Of a DNA stretch of 64,000 bases, positions 12,601 to 21,100 are shown one piece after another. Location: positions 1 through 64,000 of IMG/VR virus record IMGVR_UViG_3300025138_009100. One strand, 5' to 3'. A model generated the notes under the pieces. The model saw only the letters and a program-made list of their open reading frames with translations. It made no database searches and had not been told where the DNA came from. Numbering within the stretch: the stretch's first letter is position 1; each line of letters begins with the position of its first letter. A program made the position numbers and the translations under genes. Source of the DNA: a virus.

Positions 12601-15524
12601 ATACGGGAGGTTTTGAACCAGCCCAATTGATTGATGAGACCGCATCTGTGTTTATAGGATGTCCTGACGGATATGCTTTCAACGCAATTACAGCAGAGAC
12701 AAAAGTTGAAAAACTTGCAATTATTCCAGAAAACGCCAACCCTATTGATTACTCTTCGGAGATAGACTTTACTACGGGTTACACTGAGTATGCGTTTATT
12801 CCGCTCAAGGTTGGCGACAATACTAAGAAGTTGGTTCGCTATCAAGCGCCATTAATCGAGAAAAGATACAATAATCCTTATGTTTACTGGAAGATAGACG
12901 CTAATGCTAGCTCTGACTTTAAAGTAGTTCCAAACTCTGGATATAAAATGTTTATAGATTATATATCAGAAAGCCCCGACGAGAAGTACGATATAACCCT
13001 AGATATTGACGGCGTTTCTTTCTCTCCTTATCCAGATGACAGAGAAGAGTCTGGAGATGGAAACGTAGATGATAGCAGTAGAAAACTACAAAGAACAGAG
13101 ACTTATAAAAAACAAACGAAGATATTTGACTTTAGGGTTAAGAAAGAGATTAGCGAGATATCGTTAAGACTTGACACTAAAGAATGGAGACAGATTAAGA
13201 GCGAAGACTTTGATGGAAATAGACCTTTGACACCAAGAGTTATTTCTGTTTCAGGTTGCCCTCTTCCGATCAATGTCGAAACAATAACATCAACAAGAAC
13301 AAAAGAAAGAAAGATTTATATCACTAAATGCTCTGGTGTACCTTGGTATAACCCAGAGCAGGCTATTACTTTTGATCCAGAGTTTAGACCTATTAAAACT
13401 CTTAATGATAAATATTGCTCGTCCTCTCCTGCTTGCGATGGATATGGAAATCAATTTATTGAAGATGGCCCTGTCATCGCGGCAGATGAGCTAGAACATT
13501 TTACTACGTTTAATGTGGGTAGGAATAGATCTAGAATCGTTCTTCTTTCCGACTCTACTATAATACAAGGGCAATCCCCTTACTTCATGAATGATGCTAT
13601 AGAAGAAAACCAAAAGTTTATTCGTAGCCTGTATCCGACAAGTCCAGAAAAATACGGAAACATGGAGTATAGTGAGGATACAAACTTTGTTGACGGAGTC
13701 AGGAAATTCTCATTTACTCAAAAAGTCTTGTCTCCACAAAGAGGAAGTGCTGCTAAATATTACGCTGCTAGTGGCTTGGATAATTTAGTAGAAAGATACA
13801 CAATAGGAGGTGTTGCCGGGTCTCTGCAAAACTATACAGATTCTGAGAACAACAAAAATCCCGGAGATGTCTTTAGAGAGTTTTCACCAGAAACACCCGA
13901 AAGAGTAGAACAAGAACTAGAAAGGTTTGGCGAAGATATTATCCCTATCTACGGAGTCTATCCAAGATATAGCGGGATTATAGACGGCAAGCTTTACATA
14001 GATGCTGGAATAGAGGGTGGCATTCCAGATTTCATGGTAGATAAAGATAAAGATTATATTGATTTTGATATGCTCGCTTCTGGATATGCTGGCGATCTGT
14101 TTGGCATATCTATTGATATTCATGAAGACAAGTTAATTGTTGGCGCGCCATTTAATGGATTCTTAAATGAAGATATTGAATCATGGTCTGGTATATATAA
14201 TTTACATGAATCTGGCGCTATAGGGTCTGGCCTCAAATTGAGTGGTAACGGTGGTGCTGGCGCTGCATTTTACTACGAAAGAACTGGACGTGGAAAAAAT
14301 GCTGTTTCAGAATTTCTACCTTGGGAATTCCAACAAAAAATTAGACCTAGTAGTATCAATGTTGGCATAGAAAATTCAACACTAGGAAAACTTAAAGAAG
14401 AAAAAGCCCACAAGCCAATTAACATTACTAGTGATTTTGTTATGAAGAATGCAATCATGACAGATAGATTTGGATATTCGGTTTCAATAGATTCTGACTT
14501 TGCTGCCATAGGCGCGCCTGCACACGATTTTGAGACAATCCATGATCACATATATAGTGGTAACGCTGCGTTTATAAGAAAAGAATTTGGTGGACAATTT
14601 GATATTCCTCAACATTCATTCTTTGACCTCGGAAGCTCTGGTGTAAGGATAGACGATTTCAGTAGAACTAGTGGAGATATGGTGTTGAATAATGGCGCAG
14701 TCTTTACTTATCGTCACAAAATTACAAGTTGGACAGCAAGATCTAAGAAGTGGGTTTATGCGCAAAAAATGAATCCAGAAGGATACAAAGATAGAAATAA
14801 TGTAGATCCTACTGGTTGTGAAAATGATTTCTTTGGTTTTTCTGTTGGTATAGATAGAGCTAGACGTGGAGATAGTGATTATGTTCTGGTTGCGGGTTCT
14901 CCTAATCACAACTTCTCAACCAGCGGAGATCATCCAACGCAAACACTTGAAGACGCTGGAGCTTCATACACCTTTGACGCCATGCTCAGAGAACAAATTG
15001 CCTCCGTACCTAATTCTGGGAGCTATATTGACGCTCAGGTATTTGGACACAAGCCGGAAAGCCAAGCGGACAGGTTGAGAAATATTGTATACCAAAACAC
15101 TACAGGTCAGCAAGAAGGCTATGAAGTAAGCGGAATAATAATTGCAAATGAAAATGGAGATGTGTTCATAGAAGTTTCAGGCCAAGACCCCGCAGAGAAG
15201 GGGTTCGTTGCTCATCGTCCATATGTAGAATATGTTAGAGGTGAGTTAATTTCTGGAACAGGTGTCAATCAAGAGTTTAATTTGATAGCGTCTGGAAGCC
15301 CAGTTTCTGTTAGTGGACAAATAATAAACTTATCTATTCCCGGTCCATCGTCTGATATAGTGTATAATAATGTGAATCTATATAGTTTCGGATCTTACGT
15401 AGGAAGCGGAGACATGCCTTTGTACATGCAGGTTTATAGCGGTATTTATAATAATTCTTTGAATTTGAATTTAACTAGTACTCAAACCATAGCGAATCTA
15501 AATTTAAGGATGAGGGGTAAATAA
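654..15524 (+). CDS. Giant 4956-residue multidomain virion/adhesin-like protein
   Basis: This single uninterrupted frame covers almost a quarter of the window. Residue positions are approximate. Residues 140-500 carry repeats of the type SxDG..hAV (for example near 141, 270, 332, 415, 482), which look like a beta-propeller. Residues 550-640 match a Calx-beta domain (YNVNEGAGSVELTIVR, then a DEDF-like turn). LamG/concanavalin-like domains lie near 800-985 and 1866-2036. Repeats of the form NLYASG occur near 2340-2430 and again at the C-terminus. A Cys-rich patch lies near 2730. FG-GAP/integrin-alpha-like repeats (FGHSV...VVGAP) fall near 2771, 2877, 3211, 3341, 4478, 4604 and 4724. Two GATase/ThuA-like Rossmann segments lie near 3450-3500 and 3890-3955. 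The position after the tape measure suggests a tail-tip or fibre component that binds glycans or proteins on the host. Start: ATG behind AAGGAC. It ends in a TAATG overlap with the next gene. No whole-length homologue is recognised. Confidence 0.72.
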   Translation: MKSCETISVTMEGVGSFNSTASVDLGASQELIGKGSITSPDIEKICTSKKLITTAIGSGPLYDITIDEDIEDHHRSYFDDNTIPVEAVIEYDRTLEKPEILKALLGGEQFWLSPSLYDPNYEIQQDYLEYLFTRGENQNVTRILKSKLSGDGSRLAVLVDKDLDSDSKYYIRLFIFQRSGDRWTRIENIKVREDTLHINEYYGQRNTLPSIDIDYDGDTVVLCDPQELEGIGQLKIYRLDTTTNKYLSIDGDLIIGSYSIFNSRVRVGPDVSISDDGEIVAVSEREPTSSIYFGGNVLVYKRNSSTEIWEQLGVKLSQQTGRYARINTFGEKICLSSDGLRLIVLVLDTDNYYYSTSESVKTKINVYDYQDSSWVKTKVLDSFKIDPGEGAIDTTDNYNFDEDGYRQESWTPAFDISISSDGSTVAFGATDPYQDVAYSEARSGKVEIWKEGSGDWESLIIEPDYIRERNDFERFDPVSLGRIIQLSNDGNKVLIAQSQAACIYEYSLDGPSIVSGSANIIIGDNDIASSFFSEDNFDSFIIGSTTENRGKFGFDKTTYNVNEGAGSVELTIVRTEGFKGKVSVSYQTVSDTAIANEDFIPKNSVITFAEGETQKKINIKIIDDSDIEGEHQFSVKITDVSVLQEPTYFVVGQTTLEGWVKVSQIDTFYCPAITFNDNVARTFSSNFLITDVSMSQDGSYVNILKNNWFWDEYHNYGDDSFSNVIYKVDYTRPLNKLDYDTLGSNYINWNQAHISCKNILQNGTTPIHPDSVQDYRSIDCLHDAGVRTAGQSDHSIGRVLAADHQSIEENMTFSFFINGEFEGTLLRLVEDQKSVNDILIKLKNNSSQESSNTVEVQVYDSQFLSNDPHKSHILRGLTQAQNSTTEIKSPSYDSSWNHYVITIDSTSISPSIKVYENGEFISSTPLKVKLTPCFGAYLELYDGQRCIDDNAGCDSVDNKYLAFDDIRIFNREISRDEVKLLASHRKRVTLNEIYYYDYLGDSNGTFSLEYNRSTYTDTPINKFCVNNVIDECGTIDCVIDARISFCYNSNLPNIVPVFGLYASGISGLGFIEGNSPPRLQIEQYHSKELEGVGRIFTEGAVGQYSLTQKISGISDLSTGFADKYNGDFFDLSCVQKLYPSSDISSIGFVSSEGENTLFPRIDEGVYEGDWKIDSTRISDDSQSYIQLIAPDTEGSFSYKCGMTNTLVDPEDSVIKFRLSGPTSTFDCGVPPKYTISNIKLEDPQGTLIVQYEDIIFIGDSDFTNDINYTTVVRQEKINNVKGFYRWGDNYPTLDSGNAPNGFSLSFDIDAEDPGAEFTLGYNQAFKESTTRSSLGQLNPALRISAIEICSSGRLSNYQEEYINLMTPVVDTGRRIEKCFHPTFFPKFDFDTGVWPSVSSVWYANGDASLSNQSSQGSIQLLENIRDSEDTTFATLHSMGSIENSGKLTLRFGYSPTSQQQVEAGSFSDAFGEGRNKRDNIWFSPLGAFSGLTTTDQDIDHNYFEFDSITLKVRAKKSSGSRDYVLDVVGYSDDCLINVTPAVGGFLQNTSGVILPDHSDDSLVFYGNTGSIPTTSGFKDVDDLGLSTEPFSNKDEYFESSTTNNDGGDHYLLTTYPTVTSTDFEWYEIPLKVYDDNVDLGASRKYNLSSLLERLYLDIYPLPTGAAISNIHLCVRYAPQNAFNLMSQGGERIRSIQDGRTEGSYYPTSRQSNDQMLNAGSGLSPLSYISGIPQAFTTPDSIKSNYSRRWRGMEGTVQGPYDVDQFGFGFSNPLLDYPFLSGFYLFEDNSTSIKPVVGGLEGTLTTSYNNFHFTNIGWRFSNSGIFEDQKPGYSSAHTTTDWTSLSNGSNNLQGHELYGQIADAFKHAVRISGDNSFINFGNTHYGTEGDQGLSVYMRFTPDINVSGTNYDCFESGVLVSKWDAGQDMEFTLAYSGGYLAARAKDSQTGNIKEVYDTVPYSGYQFPLSVIMTYNDDESQKLKLYTDNEFESDWNVLRGSSDSFYIDTNSSDLRVGYCPSSGVGFNMFLFEFGLSSGNIVESNPDATHKEVTAQKFFENNRVYWSDEKEGVANDTSKLWDYVNENTYSDWHIGAFKHCYFNFEFDNLGSRTGKRTNRDLINFNINHHGSGYSQYATLEMPTSIDSGVSYHTQIENDFLRFHLSDTPDNFYSAYPRVSKNLPHGYNFAEKALVVETILDHKSDSHNIVWEDGSVGPKLIVSLYTKNQEPEHPLVEPFTEPNWGLVNRAIHYLPPSSCLMRFDSTFNYDDYCDDSEQWALFPHEPRLTELTEKYFSKDVDDMFLQYDLVYPSGPAFDSRIDMHTCHVRAEDAFVNATANSGSFNLYASGDPSPVVNSLDLHLFSTSGMEDSGWGPASGLNLVTLGPVNVSDSGFILYASGETISTGALSAFIDGHILIKESGFNLIASGDGRTWTSYPPAGDGVVGGMIVGEEFVVGAAPTIPPLPMFVYGKGVESGILPLVVNNNESASSPDGPVLPLSLFPSNPGSGGIRDFMPVYMLQNFANEPGPRSGTLDLSIIGAAALSSRYRNASTNLSLRAPDQLPLLEKMNITLYGDNLSEVVSTGSLNLFSSNYTGFNTPFYLWYNNNYGTGITLQDNQIASVDVGDEIRGVDLFGYGSCTGDSPRKAVDSALITDDTIWRPETCNEGGIFRATQTYTNLSAGYSGNYYGIRKLQGLIPDAPYITTLKITTGSTEAIKVPRDWEEWEYGTCGPDTIGGCCPDDPCSRNINFSGIKLIGDYPYLSGQPALYDSSSRLAGDNYGRSVAVKKDLMVVGAPKHKIYDERGDLLNDAGAVFLYRRDEDLAGLKADWALEEKIILPSGYRQDYISETYQNLLCYPNNLAKEFCISGQQWNIGQQGREFGHSLDLASSGDRETLVVGAPGAYWNRTFEDIVVSGVPVFMLVFTDKFSYNKEKIAAIGNTALKYDILYKYFSAPWVLDGSQFQPELDINVLLCQIYDNDQKDSLPKVRSDKPWFHHLYINNLLDDNEDPAVLKNTALSGIQKKFFEMFPYGDALYSGVPPIVGVFGDDTPSTFNKAAFQPALDEFLSFYQEYAYESGIKDLTNDTSQSGYVKQIYSDSFAWDKASVKILSDTLATGNLLTQKQSRFPDYNFTGNPVMNYVTSGVGQEWARSNSYEFQIPPESGGRAYIFEKENGRFNLVQEIVSPQEDLQLFSSDDFAGAMDQTGLPYGTKPNDRFGHSVSISNNSEVVTIGSPYSTEACLIYERDEKENTRMYKKIREWLVSKSLDEEVTKYDNLLVVSGELQVQKATYNELNQTNKFALRTDKSFWGKTPINLYKKIFKYDYTDIAYTGTWGFIPQEFAGTSRLGYSTAISEDGGVAAFGAPTDSFNEFDDYNVYHRSEDTWASYMQAGAVRVFESRRYHPHSGAVEFTRFGNLDRSVHGSGDMAQFYDQMGLYLKPKNISFERLPFSEIEIPESAGLAFIITPELDAASDEIIDNIKSWLALGDRTLVLAGNDPIWEENGLYFDSNKIVNKILKKLGSRMRLVPARNEYESLVGGVSELDYNNDKYNVTKAFIPEYIHDTHLTNNNMFASGVADIRIDISDLELQDLLLHSPCDTINTKCEHTIQHLGDLRTQWNSECIVAGTPPGKIEYKTNWPFHFNNPNPARGCSFWPQNPKPYVDRPGEAIRPVLTAAEHITPPPVIIPASSGEDKKCTTSLSGIITTTYETSTKLYEFADTQLDELAFSISQPSGSFLSGIFEDFTRGEFFDPEPFETRNSFMQAAGTSYEVDVPPSDFVVSPESVWATEESYYNNSVNTNSKVILFASMQAETDFAVGKSNNAGEDPNNKDQNIYFYNNLVSQDCNSAGNIIQLGGWTGRDSFSSAFANSAVAKVLKQGQHEVSSGVIFTETDSISVIHNVVWIADPIAKPSDSDINRIKNWLDTGDKKLVITYSNSQEKANHVEYICDKLGLNTKPYYSKANGAYFVQDTDLIAQGNTQAIPYDNTGGFEPAQLIDETASVFIGCPDGYAFNAITAETKVEKLAIIPENANPIDYSSEIDFTTGYTEYAFIPLKVGDNTKKLVRYQAPLIEKRYNNPYVYWKIDANASSDFKVVPNSGYKMFIDYISESPDEKYDITLDIDGVSFSPYPDDREESGDGNVDDSSRKLQRTETYKKQTKIFDFRVKKEISEISLRLDTKEWRQIKSEDFDGNRPLTPRVISVSGCPLPINVETITSTRTKERKIYITKCSGVPWYNPEQAITFDPEFRPIKTLNDKYCSSSPACDGYGNQFIEDGPVIAADELEHFTTFNVGRNRSRIVLLSDSTIIQGQSPYFMNDAIEENQKFIRSLYPTSPEKYGNMEYSEDTNFVDGVRKFSFTQKVLSPQRGSAAKYYAASGLDNLVERYTIGGVAGSLQNYTDSENNKNPGDVFREFSPETPERVEQELERFGEDIIPIYGVYPRYSGIIDGKLYIDAGIEGGIPDFMVDKDKDYIDFDMLASGYAGDLFGISIDIHEDKLIVGAPFNGFLNEDIESWSGIYNLHESGAIGSGLKLSGNGGAGAAFYYERTGRGKNAVSEFLPWEFQQKIRPSSINVGIENSTLGKLKEEKAHKPINITSDFVMKNAIMTDRFGYSVSIDSDFAAIGAPAHDFETIHDHIYSGNAAFIRKEFGGQFDIPQHSFFDLGSSGVRIDDFSRTSGDMVLNNGAVFTYRHKITSWTARSKKWVYAQKMNPEGYKDRNNVDPTGCENDFFGFSVGIDRARRGDSDYVLVAGSPNHNFSTSGDHPTQTLEDAGASYTFDAMLREQIASVPNSGSYIDAQVFGHKPESQADRLRNIVYQNTTGQQEGYEVSGIIIANENGDVFIEVSGQDPAEKGFVAHRPYVEYVRGELISGTGVNQEFNLIASGSPVSVSGQIINLSIPGPSSDIVYNNVNLYSFGSYVGSGDMPLYMQVYSGIYNNSLNLNLTSTQTIANLNLRMRGK

Positions 15525-17326
15525 TGCCGATCAGAATAAGATACAATAACGATCCTAATCAACCCTGTACGCTAAGACCTACGCCTTTTATGTCTATAGG
15601 CACGTCTATTTTAAAAAACGGAGCGGGAGAAGCGTTCGGTAGCGTGTATACAATTACTTTAAACGGAACATTGTTAGCGGACCAAGGCACTCCCTACGCA
15701 ACAAAACCTGTAGCGGTTGGACAATCCCACGAAAGGTTTGACTTTCATACTTACCCAGCAGACTACCCGGTCGTGGAAAACAGCAAGGTTGGTCCTTATC
15801 TTGGGTTTGACGCTGTATTAGGGGCAGATAAATACCCTCCTAAGCAACAAATCTCTGCAAACGCTTCTTCTCATTCTTTATTTGTGAAACAGAAAGCTTT
15901 AAGAGCGCTTTTCGCTAGAGATGGACAAAGGTTTGAATTGTCAGACTGGGATGACGACGAAGAGTCTATTATTTGTTATCCTAGAGTTATAGATATTAGC
16001 TTTGAGGAAGGGATATACGTAGATAAGTGTTCTTACACAATAACTTTAGAAGCAGACACTCTTTTAAACAGTAAGTTGCATGTAGACGCAGAAGGTGCGC
16101 TTATACTCGGAGATGGAATAGCTAGAAGCGGACTTCTAGAGCAAGACCTACTGAGAGATGGAGTCAAGCAGCATCACCCAGATCTACACCCCACCTTAGC
16201 TAGTCTTAGTGGCGCATTTATAAATGATTTTTCTGAAGACTGGTCTTTAGAGGTGGACGAGTCTCTTTCAGAGCAGCCTAATATAAATAAATCATATAGA
16301 ATCACTCATAGTATTAATGCTACTGGCAAGACGCACTATGGCCCTAAAGATAACACAGAGAATGAAATAGTAAAAAGAGAAGCGTGGGAGCAAGCGAGAT
16401 TGTTTGTTCAAGATAAACTTTGTAGTAACATAAAAGATGTGTATCCAAATAGCGCTGGTATTATTGGTAAAGGTATAATAAATTTACACAGCTCTTACCA
16501 AGGCTATAACCACACAAGAACAGAGCAAATAAATCAAAGTGCTGGAAGTTATTCTGTTACAGAGACATTTTTATTAGCTAGCGGAAATGCTTACGAAACG
16601 TACAACATGAGCATCTCTAGTGACACAAGTAATCCGTTTGTATCTGTTTCTGTTGACGGTAATGTAAAAGGTTTAACACCTATAGACCCTAGTGGCGCTG
16701 CGTTTGGAGGAGTACATTTAGAAAACGCTACATCTGGAGCTTACGATGTAGCTATAAGTAAGTATATGTCGATATCAAATAGTGGACAGTTTGGACTTGG
16801 TTGCGATTTATATAAAAGAGCAAACGCTTCCGTTGCTGTTCAGCTTAATTCTCAACCAAACTCTATCTCTTTAGGTATGAATGAAAACACGGGAGAGATA
16901 ACCTATAATCTTTCTTTTGACAACAGACCTACAAACATTATATCTGGAGTGCTATCGGAAAACATAACCGTGAATGATACTTACCCCGGAGACATATTCG
17001 CGGTCATCCCTGTTCTTGGTCGTCCAACCGGGCCTGTTCTTCAGTACATTGGCGGTAGAACTGAATATAGAAGAGAAGTACAACTTAGTCTACAAATGGA
17101 TTACACTAAAATACCTTACGGTTCCACTAGAAAGTCTTTACTCCTAAAGAAACCTAGCGTTGTAGAACCAACCGCTAGTCAAATTGGCAGTTTAATAAAA
17201 GAATTAAGTCCAGAAGGAGAACAAGGCGTTAGAAAGTATTTTTTATCTGCGCCGCAGGAGACTTGGAGTCCAAAAGAAGGTTCTTACAACATTAGTTTGT
17301 CTTGGGTTTATGAGTTGGATAAATGA
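15524..17326 (+). CDS. Probable tail/baseplate structural protein
   Basis: This protein has 600 residues. The start codon shares one base with the stop of the giant gene (TAATG), and the Shine-Dalgarno AAGGATGAGGGG lies inside the end of that gene, so the two are translationally coupled. The composition is beta-rich and Ser/Asn/Thr-rich with few Cys, as in tail-tip proteins. No signal peptide or membrane segment is visible. I do not recognise a named family. Early residues (about 20-110) discuss a Gly/Pro-rich strand pattern, and the C-terminus ends in SLSWVYELDK. The gene sits between the giant putative adhesin and another tail gene and overlaps the next gene by ATGA. A baseplate or tail-tip role is inferred from position only. 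Confidence 0.6.
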   Translation: MPIRIRYNNDPNQPCTLRPTPFMSIGTSILKNGAGEAFGSVYTITLNGTLLADQGTPYATKPVAVGQSHERFDFHTYPADYPVVENSKVGPYLGFDAVLGADKYPPKQQISANASSHSLFVKQKALRALFARDGQRFELSDWDDDEESIICYPRVIDISFEEGIYVDKCSYTITLEADTLLNSKLHVDAEGALILGDGIARSGLLEQDLLRDGVKQHHPDLHPTLASLSGAFINDFSEDWSLEVDESLSEQPNINKSYRITHSINATGKTHYGPKDNTENEIVKREAWEQARLFVQDKLCSNIKDVYPNSAGIIGKGIINLHSSYQGYNHTRTEQINQSAGSYSVTETFLLASGNAYETYNMSISSDTSNPFVSVSVDGNVKGLTPIDPSGAAFGGVHLENATSGAYDVAISKYMSISNSGQFGLGCDLYKRANASVAVQLNSQPNSISLGMNENTGEITYNLSFDNRPTNIISGVLSENITVNDTYPGDIFAVIPVLGRPTGPVLQYIGGRTEYRREVQLSLQMDYTKIPYGSTRKSLLLKKPSVVEPTASQIGSLIKELSPEGEQGVRKYFLSAPQETWSPKEGSYNISLSWVYELDK

Positions 17327-18153
17327 GCCATAGTGGAATAACACCTTTAACAGAGCAGCAAAAATTAGTTTCCGGCAAGCAGTTAGTTGCTTCTGGTGAA
17401 GCTAATTTTGTTGATTTTAGGCAGCATACATCTTCTGATTGGGATTCTACAATCCCTACCGGAAATGTTTATGTTATATCAACTCCTCAAGTTAGACATA
17501 AAGAGTTTGATGTAAACAAACCTGAAAAATATATTATTGCCTCTGGAATTAATTTTCCTTTTCCTAATCCTTATAATATTTCTTATCCAGCGAATGTTAC
17601 AGGAGAAATGTTTTCTTTGGCTTGGTGGGAAGTTAGTGGTGTATTTAAAACCTACCCCGCATCAACACTTTTACTTATAGACCAAGAAAGACAAAGTGGC
17701 ATTCTTCATTGGGAGGGTTTTAAACAAGTAGAAGATTTTTCAAACTCTCCTAACGTTGCACCTCTTGTTCCAGAAGTAAAGTTTAATAATTATATTCATT
17801 ACTTTCCAGAATATCCTAACCATATGCATAATCCTCCTTCTAAATTGGAGGCTCCAGACTACTCAGACCCTAGCACTACGCTTGCAAAACTAAGAAGTAA
17901 ACAAAGTAGAAAATATATAGAAATAGAATATCTGTCAGATGTTACCAAAAGAACTAAGCCTTCAAGTAATAATAATCAAAACTACGAATATGATGACGAC
18001 GGACTATTTCCTTCTGTGAAATCAGAAGTGCCTTTCGTAGAAGGTAGGTGTGAATACACAGACGGAACTTGTAGAAATAACATTTCGGAAGAAGCTTGTA
18101 CGGCTTACCCCGGAGCTATTTGGACTTCAGGAGAATCTTGCCCAGAGGAATAA
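17323..18153 (+). CDS. Tail-region protein with C-terminal four-Cys motif
   Basis: This protein has 276 residues and starts in an ATGA overlap with the gene before it. The first 220 residues are unremarkable, aromatic-rich and acidic, with no family I can name. The last 35 residues form a distinct unit with cysteines spaced C-x6-C-x8-C-x13-C (CEYTDGTC ... GAIWTSGESC). Similar short Cys motifs, with DGxC and GxxWxGxGxSC, are common in secreted proteins of Planctomycetota and some other bacteria, and they probably form disulfides. Its presence on a virion protein suggests an exposed, oxidised position. The role is unknown; tail-tip location is inferred from the neighbours. Confidence 0.55.
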   Translation: MSHSGITPLTEQQKLVSGKQLVASGEANFVDFRQHTSSDWDSTIPTGNVYVISTPQVRHKEFDVNKPEKYIIASGINFPFPNPYNISYPANVTGEMFSLAWWEVSGVFKTYPASTLLLIDQERQSGILHWEGFKQVEDFSNSPNVAPLVPEVKFNNYIHYFPEYPNHMHNPPSKLEAPDYSDPSTTLAKLRSKQSRKYIEIEYLSDVTKRTKPSSNNNQNYEYDDDGLFPSVKSEVPFVEGRCEYTDGTCRNNISEEACTAYPGAIWTSGESCPEE

Positions 18154-18154
18154 G

Positions 18155-21100
18155 ATGTCAGAAAAACATAAACCAGACTATTCAGTAGTGCCTCCTACGG
18201 GAGCTTTTGATCAAGACCAAGCAGCCGGATCAGGTTCTGAGTGGCCTAGTAAATTTGTATTACCTCAAGGTCCGTCAGGAACTTTTTCTAACGGAGGGTG
18301 GACTGAAGGAAACGAGGGGTTTGTTCAACAAACATTCTTAGGCGCTAGTATAAGAAATTTTAATATAGCTGGCGGATTTGGAGATAGTAGCTCTAACCTG
18401 TCTGTAGAATTAATAGAAGATGAATATAATAAATCGGACTCTACATTTTTAGGTTTAGGAGACGACGTTTATCATTCTGGAAATGGAGACAAGTTTGTTG
18501 CTCCTCCGGTTGGATCTCCTGTATTTTTTAAGTTTGGTAAAAACTGGGCGACCGTAGAGCAGGCTTACAGAAGAATAATTGATGAAACATACGGAATATC
18601 TTCTATTGACTTAGAAAAGTGGAACTTTGAAGACGAATTAATCCAGACTAGTGGAGCTTTTTCTAGGACTCCTTATGAAGCTTCTGGAGAATGGCCCAAC
18701 GAAAGGGAAAAATACTATCTTAGAAACCAAGAAAAAACAAAGCTTTTTTCAGACATAGAAGATCCAAGAGACGACTTGAGGACTTGGGTAGATAAAAGCT
18801 TTCTGTATACCCACGACGACAAGGACAGAGGCTACCAACACTTTACGTTTGGTGGTATATTGCAAAGCACAAGTGAAACGAGGGGGGCAAACGGAAACCC
18901 TTCTCATAGCGCGAAAGTGACAGACCCTAGAGAAATATTGTCAAATTGCGCTATTATTTTAAATGATTACGCAGGAACTACCTTTAATAATAAAAATCTT
19001 TTTAACGTATATGGATTTTTAGAATACGACCCAAGCGATGAATTACAAAAAAGATTAGACGAGAAAGCTCAGTATAAATGGACTATAAAAAAACAGGTAA
19101 GTAGTACAGGCCAAGTAAAACATGTTGGGTTTGACGCAAAACTTGGTACATCAGCATTAAATCCATCTGATACAAATTGGGATCTATACAAATTTCCTCA
19201 AACGGTTCAGAGTGCTGGTTCTGCTGGTAAAATTTTCACAGCCGAAGCTATAGACACAGACGTAGGGGCAGCTAGCGAGCTATATCCTAAATTTTTCCCA
19301 ATAACTGGAGAGGGTTTTTCCAGAAGGTCAGAACAAGGTATTCCTTGGTATAGGGTTAGTCATGCTTTAGCAGCCCTTTTTGAACAATACGGAAAGCTTC
19401 CTGAAGAGTACTTAGAAGCTGGTTTTGGTGGAACCATAGATTTTAGGGGTTTCAATTATATCGTAGATTTTGGTGGAATACCCACTGAGAAAATTCCCAA
19501 TATCTATATGATGAACTATAATCAAACAGATTTATTATCAATAGCTCAAGAGCTTTGTGATATAATTAGCCATGATTTATTTGTCAGTTTATTCCCTGTT
19601 ATAGATCCTTTAACGAGCTTAAAAGAAGACACAGACGAAAAAGCTGCGATTATGAATTCTGCTTTTGCAAAAAATAATTATTGGACAAAGAAAGCTTCTG
19701 GGTATGATCCTAGTAGCGACAAGTATAAACAATACATGTCTAATATTATTCATGGTATAATTCGAGTCGATGCTATTGATAGATCAAAACAACCTACCTA
19801 CGGTTCTATACAGTCGTATATAAATAGGCTTGAGAATCAAGGGATATATGTCGAGAATAGAAATCTTGGATTTGAGCTTGCTAATATAACTACTGATAAA
19901 TTTGTGGCTGGCGCGCAAGAAGTCGAGATGCATTATTTTTCCACCTACAAAGATAGAGACAGCTTAGAAGCTAGAAAACAAGCTGCGGGAATACCAAACA
20001 AATTACAATATATTAACGAAAAACAATGGAGCCTAGAAGCTTCCTTGAAGCAACAAGTGCTTCCTTTTTATGGTTTTTTAGGTAAGGGCGCTTTATCTAT
20101 ACCTAGAGGGTTTGGTTCTTATCAGCAAATAATGTTAGACACCAGCGCTTTAGATGCCCACGGTGTTGGTAATTATTATGTAGCCACAGAAATAGAGCTT
20201 AGGGCAGCTTTGGTATCTTACGATAACTGGGCGGATCTTTTAGCTAGACAATATAACGAAACTTATATTCAAGAAGTAGGAAACTTGAAGGGATTTTACA
20301 ATGAGCTATTCAGAACTAAATCCGAAGATATAGAGGGTCTTGGAAACATACCAGAGGGAGACCCTTTTAATATTAGGGATTTAGAAAATAGAGAATTTGG
20401 CGTCTCTGTTCCCAGATGTGTCTTTAACTCAGAAAAGAATTTCATGGGTCCAGACGGATATCCTGCTAGTCCATGCTCGCCTCCTTATGGATATCCACTT
20501 TATTATAAACGCGCAGAAAAACTAGGGATAAATAGAGCTAGCCTTGCTAATCTCTCTAGTAAAATAGATGAAGTAATCACACAGGTAAACAAGATAGAGG
20601 ATTTCGCTAACTCTGACGAAGACACAAACTCTTTAAAGATAGAAAAAAGATCATTAGAACAGATACTCACCACTAGTTATAATCTAATTGTTGCTACTTC
20701 TTCGCAAGCTGCATTCGACGGCAGTTCCAGATATTATACTAATGAAGCTTTTAACGAAGCAAATACCTGTGTTTTCTCGCAAATAGAAGCAATTGAAGAG
20801 GAAATTGAGAAATTCACAGAGGCTGGGAATCATCCTGCAATACTAAGCCATATCAAAGAGTCAGCAGTCGCGTTAAGCGCAGAGGTCGGAAGGATGTCCA
20901 GAAGGGGTTACAAGAATTCTAAAAAGGTTTACGATTTTATAAGAAAAATAGCAGAAGAAAACCTAGGCAAGAAATTTCTTGTTAAAATTCCTCGGTATTG
21001 CAACGTAAACTATAGCGAAGATATTAAATTAAAAAAACAAATTGGAATCCAAGGCGTTGATGAAGATGAAAATCCAATATATGGAGACTTTACGGACTCT

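Noticed and set aside
18050-18154. An upstream start for the 1776-residue tail gene
   Set aside because: It would overlap the Cys-motif region of the preceding gene by more than 100 bases; the ATG at 18155 has a good Shine-Dalgarno just after the previous stop.
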